From NCBI GenBank assembly GCA_946630765.1, contig CAMOZF010000120.1:1-6021 (forward strand): a DNA stretch of 6,021 nucleotides. The letters run 5' to 3'. The translations under genes were made by a program, and so were the position numbers. This DNA is from an uncultured Lachnospiraceae bacterium. GTDB lineage: Bacteria > Bacillota_A > Clostridia > Lachnospirales > Lachnospiraceae. Shown here one piece after another: positions 1-5,359 of this stretch (the stretch's first letter is position 1; every line of letters begins with the position of its first letter). The notes below the pieces were generated by a model. The model did no database searches and was not told the origin of the DNA. It saw nothing but the letters and a program-made list of their open reading frames with translations.

Positions 1-2796
1 TTCCTCGGGGTCGGCTGCATGTTCTATGTCTACGTCAACGGACAGGCCGCCGGCATGTCAAAGGGTTCCCACATGACGGCTGAATTCAATATCACGAAGC
101 TTCTGCATCCCGGGAAAAATACGCTCGCGGTAACGGTGCTTCGCTTCTGCGACGGCAGCTATATCGAGATCCAGGACATGTACCATATGTCGGGCATCTT
201 CCGCGACGTCGAGCTTCTCGCGGAGCCGCTGCAGGACGCGATTGAGGACGTCTCTTTGAAGGCGGATATGGACGGAAAGCTTCAGGTCGGCATCAAGCTG
301 AGACGGAGCGAGGAAAGCGGCATCATTGAGGACGCCGGACTCCTTTCCTCCGACGCCTGTGTCCGCGCCGTTTTATATGACGGGAAGACGCCTGTCGCAA
401 GCACCGAATGCCGCCCCTTCCCGGACCTCGATCCGGAGTACAGCTCGGAAGAGGCCTCTGCCGCCTTCTCCATGCAAATCGAAAACCCGAAGCGCTGGAC
501 GGCGGAGGAACCGAATCTCTATACGCTCGTCCTGGAATCGAACGGCTTCTATATTCCGCTTCGCGTCGGCTTCCGGACAATCGAGCGCCGCGGTCCGGAA
601 GTTCTGGTCAACGGACGCCCGATCAAGGCCCGTGGTGTAAACCATCATGATACCAACACCGATACCGGATGGGCCGTCGGAAGGGAAGCGCTTCTTCAGG
701 ATGTTCTTCTGATGAAGCGCCACAATATCAACTTTGTCCGCACGAGCCATTATCCTTCCGATCCGTATTTCTATGATTTATGCGATATTTACGGCCTGTA
801 TGTGCTGGACGAAGCGGACATCGAATGTCACGGCATGACCGCGATCGAATGGGACCTGCTCAGTAAGGATCCCGCCTGGCGCAAGGCCTATGTCAGCCGT
901 GTGATGCGGATGGTGTACCGGGACCGGAACCACCCCTCAGTTCTTTTCTGGTCGCTTGGAAACGAGTCTTCCTTTGGTGAGAACCATGTCGCGGCATCCG
1001 AGGCCGCGCGAAGCGTCGACGACCGCCTGATCCATTATGAAGCGGCGCGCATCATGCCGCGTTTTACGACCGAAGAGCTGATGGACGATCCCGAGAAGCG
1101 CTACGCTCAGCAGGAAGCGCGCGACAAGGCGCCCTGGGACAGCTGCGTGGATTTCGAGTCCGTCATGTACCCCTCGATCGACCGCCTGGAAATGTTCGCA
1201 AAGCGCGACGATCCGCGCCCCTTCTTTGTCTGCGAATATGCGCACAGCATGGGCAACAGCCCGGGAAACCTCCGGGAGTACTGGGAGACCATTTACAAAT
1301 ATCCGAAGCTTTTCGGCGCCTGTGTCTGGGAATGGCAGGATCACGGCCTCCGCGCCTTCACCCCGAACGGAAAGCAGTATTTCGCGGGCGGCAATGACTA
1401 TGGCATGCCCTTCGAGCTGCACGGCGCAAACGGCAACTTCTGTAATGACGGCCTGATCAGCTCCGAGAAAATCCCGCACCCGGCGATGACCGAGCTGAAA
1501 AAGGTCTATCAGCCGGTCTATACGGAGCTGCTCTCGGAAAATCCGCTCGCGATCCGTCTTACAGCGCACGATTCCTACGTCCCCGGCCAGCTTGATCTGC
1601 AGTATGAGCTCGTCTCGGACCGCGAGGTCCTTTCATCGGGCACGCTGGATCTTACGGGGCTTGAGCCGCTTTCCACACTGGACCTCACGATTCCCTGTGA
1701 AGTCCCGGAACAGGAAACGCTCCTGAACCTTCGTTTTACGCTGAAAAAGGCCGCGCTTTACGCTGAGCGGGGCTTCGTCGCAGCTTCTGACCAGCATGTG
1801 CTCCACGCCGGCTTAAAGGCCTGTCCTGCGCCTTTTAAGGGCAATCTCTCGCTGACCTCCGAGAAGGCCGGCCAGCGTTTCCGCATCTTCGGGGAAAGCT
1901 TCAGTCTGGAATTCGATCTTCTGCACGGCGAGCTGTGTTCCTTCTTCACCAACGGCCGCGAGCTTCTCCTTTCCCCGCTGAAGCCCAACTTCTGGCACGC
2001 GCCGACTGACAATGACATTTCCTTCGGGAACGGCATCTGTGAAAAATGGCTCGCGCGCGGCATTGACCGCCTGGTTTCCCGACTCACGGAAGCGCCTGAA
2101 ATTTTCGGCGACGACGAGGAGCTGATCACCTGGGATGCTCGCACAGTTGTGCGCCGCAGCTTCGGCAGGATCACGCTGAAATTCAGAAAGCGCTGGGGTG
2201 CGAACCCGACCGCCACGGTCCTCGACACCGAAGAGGTCTTCACGGTCTTCTCGGACGGCACGCTTGAAGTCAGCACCGCCTTCCGCGAGCTTCCGTTCCC
2301 GCGTGCGGAAAAAGAAAACTTCTGGTGGCCGAGGCTCGGCATGACGCTCACAATTCCCGAAGACTTCGACCGCGTGAAATATTACGGCCGCGGCCCCGGC
2401 GAAAACTACATGGACCGCGCCTATGCCGCCGATCTTGGCTGGTATAGTGCCTCCGTCCCCGAGCTTCACACGAGCTATGCCCGCATGCAGGCGAACGGCA
2501 CGCGCACCGACACCCGTGAGCTTCTGGTCGCGGACGCCCGCGGAACAGGCCTTCTTTTCACCGCCCTCTCCGCGCCGTTCTCCTTCACGGTCCACGACTA
2601 CACCGACCAGGCCCTCACAAAATCCTGGCATGAGTATGAACTGCAGCGCGGCGGCCGCACCGTCATCGACATCGACCTCGCGGAAACCGGCATCGGCAGC
2701 AACTCCTGCGGCCCCATCCCGCTCGACAAATACCGCCTCAGCCTCAAAGACCGCGACCTCTCCTACGCCTTCCGCATCAGCCCCGTCAATCAATAA
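1..2796 (+). CDS. lacZ: Beta-galactosidase, GH2 LacZ type, 5' truncated by window edge
   Basis: Hydrolyses terminal beta-galactosides such as lactose, presumably in the cytoplasm; the N-terminus is missing, so a signal peptide cannot be excluded. The reading frame is open from base 1, and homology to E. coli LacZ already runs through the first codons, so the Met at base 19 is not the start; about 150 codons are missing. In window codon numbering: end of the sugar-binding domain with CDGSY (D51, equivalent to D201), a beta-sandwich to ~195, TIM barrel ~199-500, a linker domain, and the small-chain domain ~626-930. Visible active-site residues: H216 (GVNHHD), H250 (TSHYP), Mg ligands E275 and H277 (IECHGM), acid/base E322 (SLGNES), Y390 (MYP), nucleophile E412 (CEYAHSMGNS), H415, W443, F480. 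The position of E. coli N604 is D483, and W999 is replaced in GIGSNSCGP, as in many non-enterobacterial relatives. The spacing E322-E412 is 90 residues against 76 in E. coli. Ends TAA, directly abutting the repeat region. The exact substrate range is inferred, not shown. Confidence 0.95.
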   Translation, partial: FLGVGCMFYVYVNGQAAGMSKGSHMTAEFNITKLLHPGKNTLAVTVLRFCDGSYIEIQDMYHMSGIFRDVELLAEPLQDAIEDVSLKADMDGKLQVGIKLRRSEESGIIEDAGLLSSDACVRAVLYDGKTPVASTECRPFPDLDPEYSSEEASAAFSMQIENPKRWTAEEPNLYTLVLESNGFYIPLRVGFRTIERRGPEVLVNGRPIKARGVNHHDTNTDTGWAVGREALLQDVLLMKRHNINFVRTSHYPSDPYFYDLCDIYGLYVLDEADIECHGMTAIEWDLLSKDPAWRKAYVSRVMRMVYRDRNHPSVLFWSLGNESSFGENHVAASEAARSVDDRLIHYEAARIMPRFTTEELMDDPEKRYAQQEARDKAPWDSCVDFESVMYPSIDRLEMFAKRDDPRPFFVCEYAHSMGNSPGNLREYWETIYKYPKLFGACVWEWQDHGLRAFTPNGKQYFAGGNDYGMPFELHGANGNFCNDGLISSEKIPHPAMTELKKVYQPVYTELLSENPLAIRLTAHDSYVPGQLDLQYELVSDREVLSSGTLDLTGLEPLSTLDLTIPCEVPEQETLLNLRFTLKKAALYAERGFVAASDQHVLHAGLKACPAPFKGNLSLTSEKAGQRFRIFGESFSLEFDLLHGELCSFFTNGRELLLSPLKPNFWHAPTDNDISFGNGICEKWLARGIDRLVSRLTEAPEIFGDDEELITWDARTVVRRSFGRITLKFRKRWGANPTATVLDTEEVFTVFSDGTLEVSTAFRELPFPRAEKENFWWPRLGMTLTIPEDFDRVKYYGRGPGENYMDRAYAADLGWYSASVPELHTSYARMQANGTRTDTRELLVADARGTGLLFTALSAPFSFTVHDYTDQALTKSWHEYELQRGGRTVIDIDLAETGIGSNSCGPIPLDKYRLSLKDRDLSYAFRISPVNQ

Positions 2797-2854
2797 GCGC
2801 CCGGGGGACACTTTTCGGGGCCGTCGCTGACGCATTTACTTTAACGAAAAAGGG

Positions 2855-3088
2855 AAGAAAAGACTCCTTCCCCCTGCGCGTGACGGCCTTTATCCGCTAA
2901 AACCTTCGCCGTGCGCCATCCGGCTATGCTTGCTCGCTCAAACTCATTCGTTCAGGCCTTAAAAATCCAAGGATTTTTATAGGCCTGAACTTCATTTCAG
3001 ACAGTCTCGCTCGGCTGCGCGCCGTCAGGCGCCCGTATGCTCGGTTTCAGCGGCGGCCTTAGCGCAGGACAGAAGGAGCACTTTTCTC
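2855..3088 (-). repeat. Structured repeat, copy 1 (family not recognised)
   Basis: A 234-base imperfect hairpin; the strand is set by the conserved core shared with copy 2. Stems seen, in plus-strand coordinates: 2856-2862 with 3081-3087, 2864-2869 with 3073-3078, 2873-2879 with 3062-3068, 2894-2904 with 3043-3053 (10 Watson-Crick pairs plus one that is G-U only on the minus strand), then the apical hairpin 2950-2990. Between stem and apical hairpin lie the conserved blocks 2989-3023 (33 of 35 identical to copy 2) and 2932-2948 (17 of 17 identical). There is no credible protein in it. It may be a noncoding RNA, a bidirectional transcription terminator between the convergent lacZ and hpf, or a palindromic interspersed repeat. 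Its inner stem is less regular than that of copy 2. Confidence 0.75.
2950..2990. repeat. Apical hairpin of repeat copy 1
   Basis: Ten perfect pairs (2950-2959 with 2981-2990) carry an inner stem of TAAAAATCC (2960-2968) with GGATTTTTA (2971-2979), with one bulged T at 2980. The inner stem has A-runs on one side and T-runs on the other, so it resembles a weak two-way intrinsic terminator. The position matches the apical hairpin of copy 2, but the outer stem sequence is different. Confidence 0.85.
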
Positions 3089-3174
3089 CCCCTATACGGT
3101 ACATGGAAATGCGTCAGCGCCGGCATCCGAATGTGTCCCCCGGGCGCCGGATCAGCTGTCGGCTGCGCGGAAGG

Positions 3175-3411
3175 AAAAAGTGTTCCTCCTGAATGCGCTC
3201 TCTCCCGCCATCAAAATGCAGGAAAGAGCAAGAAGGCGCGGGGCCGAGCGAGACTGTCTGAAATGAAGTCCGCGACAATAAAAAGCCTCTGGCTTTTTAC
3301 AGAGCGGACAAATGAGTTTGAGCGAGCCCCGCAACAGGCCTTCGCAGTCTCTTCCTGCTGATTTTGATGGGTTACGGGAGAGCTCGCGCATGAAGGAGGA
3401 ACCTTTTTTCT
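3175..3411 (+). repeat. Structured repeat, copy 2 (family not recognised)
   Basis: A 237-base, nearly continuous hairpin, inverted relative to copy 1. Perfect stems from outside in: A-run 3175-3179 with T-run 3404-3409; 3182-3190 with 3394-3402 (9 bp); 3193-3198 with 3386-3391 (6); 3200-3207 with 3375-3382 (8); 3208-3217 with 3361-3370 (10); 3218-3224 with 3352-3358 (7); 3226-3228 with 3349-3351 (3); 3232-3237 with 3338-3343 (6); 3238-3244 with 3326-3332 (7). A large internal loop (3245-3267 opposite 3310-3325) holds the sequence blocks conserved in copy 1, and the apical hairpin closes it. A short open frame crosses it but has no sign of being real. The leading A-run and trailing T-run would suit a terminator. 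RNA, DNA or mobile-element function is undecided. Confidence 0.8.
3268..3309. repeat. Apical hairpin of repeat copy 2
   Basis: GTCCGC (3268-3273) pairs with GCGGAC (3304-3309). An internal loop then leads to TAAAAAGCC (3279-3287), loop TCT, and GGCTTTTTA (3291-3299). Compared with copy 1 the inner stem swaps a T-A pair for a G-C pair on both sides, and the outer stem is wholly different yet still paired. Confidence 0.85.
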
Positions 3412-3452
3412 GACGCGCTGCCAGAAGATTATCGGCGTCCGGGCGATCATTC

Positions 3453-3493
3453 AGCTGCCGTCACATCGGGTGAGGCAGGAAGCGGCGGGGCAC
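3453..3493. other. Short remainder of the lacZ-hpf gap, nothing recognised
   Basis: The gap between lacZ and hpf (2797-3550) is otherwise occupied by the two repeat copies and the hpf terminator. In this leftover stretch I see only weak further complementarity to bases near 3107-3128 and no gene, promoter or repeat that I can support. Confidence 0.5.
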
Positions 3494-3523
3494 AAAAAGC
3501 CCCCGGCAGTGAGCTGCCGGGGG
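3494..3523 (-). terminator. Intrinsic terminator of hpf
   Basis: Read on the minus strand, a perfect 10-bp GC-rich stem (CCCCCGGCAG / CTGCCGGGGG) with the 4-base loop CTCA is followed by C and a run of five T. It lies 27 bases past the hpf stop codon. The T-run is on one side only, so it acts on leftward transcription from hpf and not on rightward transcription from lacZ. Confidence 0.93.
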
Positions 3524-3550
3524 ACCTCTGCCATGAGGTAGGTGTGGCAA

Positions 3551-4090
3551 TTAATATTCGGGCTCGATGAGTCCGTAATTTCCGTCCTTTCTCTTGTATA
3601 CCACGCTTACAAGATCGGTTTCGGAATTATAGAAAACGTAGAAACTGTGATTGGACATGTCCATCTGGAAGCAGGCTTCTTCGGGATCCATCGGTTTGAT
3701 CGCGAAGCGTTTTGACTTGACAATCTTGATGGCCGGTTCTTCCTCTGCGTCCTCGTCGTTTGAATCCTCCATGAAAAGTGAAGAGAAGGAAGGCCTGTCC
3801 TGATGCTTTTCAATCAGTTTCTTACGGTTTCGTCTGAGCTGACGTTCGACAACATCGTCAAGGAGGTCGATCGAAGCGTACATGTCGGAGCTGGATTCCT
3901 CGGCACGTACCGTAGTGCCCTTCATCGGGATGGTGACCTCCACCTTGTTCTCACCCCGCTGACGACTGAGCGTAACATGAATCTCCGTGCTGTCGTTAAA
4001 GTAATTACTGAGCTTGTCAAATTTTTTTTCTACGTAATTCCTTAAGTCGTCTGTTACTTCGATATTTCTGCCTGTGATAATATACTGCAT
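3551..4090 (-). CDS. hpf: Ribosome hibernation promoting factor, long form
   Basis: Binds the 30S decoding region and drives pairing of 70S ribosomes into inactive 100S dimers when growth slows; acts in the cytosol. The 179-residue length fits the long form found in Firmicutes. Residues 1 to ~96 are the S30AE (RaiA/HPF) domain, with the MQYIITGRNIEVTDDLR start, the VTIPMKGTTVRAEE strand and the DMYASIDLLDDVVERQLRRNRKK helix. Residues ~97-120 are an acidic, low-complexity linker (EDSNDEDAEEE). Residues ~121-178 are the dimerisation domain (IVKSKRFAIKPMDPEEACFQMDMSNHSFYVFYN...YGLIEPEY). The start is supported by AGAAGGGAG 8 bases upstream. It has its own promoter and terminator, so it is probably monocistronic. 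It diverges from dgt and converges on lacZ. No truncation or odd residue is seen. Confidence 0.96.
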   Translation of the reverse strand: MQYIITGRNIEVTDDLRNYVEKKFDKLSNYFNDSTEIHVTLSRQRGENKVEVTIPMKGTTVRAEESSSDMYASIDLLDDVVERQLRRNRKKLIEKHQDRPSFSSLFMEDSNDEDAEEEPAIKIVKSKRFAIKPMDPEEACFQMDMSNHSFYVFYNSETDLVSVVYKRKDGNYGLIEPEY

Positions 4091-4098
4091 ACTTTACG

Positions 4099-4107
4099 CT
4101 CCCTTCT
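4099..4107 (-). promoter_or_regulatory. Ribosome binding site of hpf
   Basis: AGAAGGGAG on the minus strand, 8 bases before the ATG; a good match to the 16S anti-SD sequence that fixes the hpf start. Confidence 0.85.
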
Positions 4108-4146
4108 GCAATGGTCTTCAAGGTACCTTTGCTGTTTTCCGTCTTT

Positions 4147-4175
4147 ATTATAATACATATGCTGAATAAAATCAA
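4147..4175 (-). promoter_or_regulatory. SigA-type promoter of hpf
   Basis: On the minus strand: TTGATT (4175-4170), a 17-base spacer, then a perfect TATAAT (4152-4147). Transcription would start near 4140, leaving a leader of about 50 bases before the ATG. The leader shows no riboswitch-like structure that I can support. The call rests on consensus matching and position only. Confidence 0.8.
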
Positions 4176-4252
4176 TAAAGAAACGCATATTTCCGTGAAT
4201 GATTTGTGAAATATTTACAAGTCGTCGAAAAAAGAACATTCTGAAAAGAGCA

Positions 4253-4281
4253 TTGTCGAAGAGAAAAAACTGTGCTATGAT
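4253..4281 (+). promoter_or_regulatory. SigA-type promoter of dgt-dnaG with extended -10
   Basis: TTGTCG (4253-4258), a 17-base spacer ending in TGC, then TATGAT (4276-4281). The TG one base before the -10 is the extended -10 element, which would offset the imperfect -35. The start would be near 4288, giving a leader of about 43 bases before the dgt start codon. Confidence 0.75.
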
Positions 4282-4314
4282 AGTTTTGTATAAGTGGAGA
4301 CTTCGTGAAGAAAC

Positions 4315-4320
4315 GGAAGG
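4315..4320 (+). promoter_or_regulatory. Ribosome binding site of dgt
   Basis: GGAAGG ending 10 bases before GTG at 4331. It supports the GTG start, because the in-frame codon at 4325-4327 is TGA and no earlier start is possible. Confidence 0.7.
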
Positions 4321-4330
4321 TAAATGATTT

Positions 4331-5347
4331 GTGACGATCAGAGAGCGAATTGAAGAAAGAGAATACGAGATTCTGAGCCCGTACGCGTCTCACAGCAGGG
4401 ATTCCAAGGGAAGGAAAAGAGAGGAAGAGCCCTGCGACGTCCGGACCTGTTATCAGCGGGACCGCGACAGGATCCTGCACAGCAAGTCATTCCGGCGGCT
4501 GAAGAATAAGACACAGGTCTTTCTGGAGCCGGAGGGCGATCACTACCGGACGAGACTGACACATACGCTGGAGGTCTCGCAGATCGCGCGGACGATCAGT
4601 AAGGCGCTGCAGCTCAATGAGGACCTGACGGAGGCGATTGCGCTCGGACACGATCTCGGACATACGCCCTACGGACATTCGGGGGAGGCGGTGCTCGATG
4701 AGATCATGCGCGAGAAAAATCTCGGCGTCTTTAAGCACAATGAACAGAGCGTCCGGATTGTCGAGGTGCTGGAGAAGGACGGCCAGGGCCTGAACCTGAC
4801 GGCGGAGGTGATCGACGGCATCCGAAACCACGGGACCGAGGAAATGCCGGCCACGCTTGAGGGAAAGGTTGTGCGGCTTTCCGATAAGATCGCGTACATC
4901 AATCACGATATCGATGACGCGATCCGCGCCCACGTGCTCCGGGAGGAGGATATCCCGATTGAATACCGCGAGGTGCTCGGAAGCTCCGTCAAGAGCCGCC
5001 TGAACCGGCTGATCCACGATATTATCACGGAAAGCGCCGGAAAAGACCTGATCCGGCAGTCGCCGGAGGTCGCCGAAGCCATGTACGGGCTTCGCGGCTT
5101 CATGCATGAATTTGTCTACCGGAGCGTGCTTGTGAAGGCGGAGGAGAAGAAGGCGCAGGAAATGCTCCGCCAGCTTTTCCATTATTACGAGAACCACATC
5201 GACAAGCTGCCCGAGAACCTTCTTCGGCTGATGGAGAAGGGGGAGAAAAAGGAGATCGTGATCTGTGATCATATTTCCGGAATGACAGACCAGTTTGCCG
5301 TCAGAGAATATGAGGAAATTTTCATCCCGAAGGGATGGGGAGAGTAG
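4331..5347 (+). CDS. dgt: HD-domain deoxyguanosinetriphosphate triphosphohydrolase-like protein
   Basis: Family enzymes cut dNTPs (classically dGTP) to the nucleoside and tripolyphosphate, trimming cytosolic dNTP pools. The 338 residues fit the short Dgt-like form of Firmicutes rather than the ~505-residue E. coli enzyme. The metal-binding HD set is complete: H78 (RLTHTLEV), H107-D108 (LGHDLGHTPYGHSGE) and D185 (RLSDKIAYINHD). Also typical are the N-terminal DRDRILHSKSFRRLKNKTQVF (~43-63), H111/H116, and NHGTEE near 166-171. The start is GTG at 4331 with GGAAGG upstream; a stop lies two codons before it in the same frame. dnaG follows after 12 bases, the usual arrangement in many clostridia (dgt-dnaG-rpoD), so coupling of nucleotide supply to replication priming is plausible. 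True substrate preference, and whether it needs an activating dNTP, cannot be read from the sequence. Confidence 0.94.
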   Translation: MTIRERIEEREYEILSPYASHSRDSKGRKREEEPCDVRTCYQRDRDRILHSKSFRRLKNKTQVFLEPEGDHYRTRLTHTLEVSQIARTISKALQLNEDLTEAIALGHDLGHTPYGHSGEAVLDEIMREKNLGVFKHNEQSVRIVEVLEKDGQGLNLTAEVIDGIRNHGTEEMPATLEGKVVRLSDKIAYINHDIDDAIRAHVLREEDIPIEYREVLGSSVKSRLNRLIHDIITESAGKDLIRQSPEVAEAMYGLRGFMHEFVYRSVLVKAEEKKAQEMLRQLFHYYENHIDKLPENLLRLMEKGEKKEIVICDHISGMTDQFAVREYEEIFIPKGWGE

Positions 5348-5359
5348 AAAGAAGCATTT

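Larger units (their letters stand above)
2797..3147. repeat. Outer inverted repeat enclosing repeat copy 1 (41-base arms)
   Basis: Bases 2797-2837 and 3107-3147 are inverted copies: 35 of 41 positions match with no gap. The outer 15 (GCGCCCGGGGGACAC) and inner 13 (CGCTGACGCATTT) positions are perfect. The pairing continues inward into the stem of copy 1, so the whole 351-base segment can fold as one long imperfect hairpin. The left arm begins at the first base after the lacZ stop codon. No target-site duplication is seen at the ends, and no transposase gene is in the window. It could be a miniature palindromic mobile element or the outer stem of a structured RNA. Confidence 0.8.
3129..3452. 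repeat. Outer inverted repeat enclosing repeat copy 2 (shares its left arm with copy 1)
   Basis: GAATG at 3129-3133 is complementary to CATTC at 3448-3452, and 3139-3149 pairs with 3433-3443 over 11 positions, one of them a G-U when read on the plus strand. Further in, 3161-3169 matches 3414-3422 at 8 of 9 positions. This arm overlaps the right arm of the outer repeat of copy 1, so bases 3129-3147 can pair either leftward (stronger) or rightward (weaker), but not both. Confidence 0.6.
4198..4334 (+). repeat. 12-base direct repeat in the hpf-dgt gap
   Basis: AATGATTTGTGA occurs at 4198-4209, upstream of both promoters' start points, and again at 4323-4334, where it covers the GTG start codon of dgt. 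It could be a paired operator or chance in an AT-rich region. Confidence 0.4.

Noticed and set aside
1813..2835. A 340-codon open frame antisense to lacZ
   Set aside because: It overlaps the clearly coding C-terminal domain of LacZ; its composition is that of an antisense shadow of GC-rich codons.
2797..3147. Insertion sequence or complete transposon
   Set aside because: There is a 41-base imperfect terminal inverted repeat, but no transposase frame and no target-site duplication at its ends. Only a non-autonomous element remains possible.
3131..3361. A 76-codon plus-strand open frame across repeat copy 2
   Set aside because: It lies inside the hairpin repeat, has no ribosome binding site or recognisable protein features, and copy 1 has no matching frame.
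2797..3452. Assigning the repeats to the raiA RNA motif because hpf/raiA is adjacent
   Set aside because: raiA RNAs are known mainly from upstream of raiA genes. These lie downstream, beyond the hpf terminator, in two inverted copies, and I cannot match them to that consensus from memory.
2797..3452. Retron, CRISPR array or attC-type site
   Set aside because: No reverse transcriptase, cas or integrase gene is in the window; there are no regularly spaced short repeats, and the hairpins are much longer than attC sites.
4324..4326. ATG just upstream of the dgt GTG as an alternative start
   Set aside because: It is out of frame with dgt, and the dgt frame has a TGA at 4325-4327, so GTG at 4331 is the first possible start.
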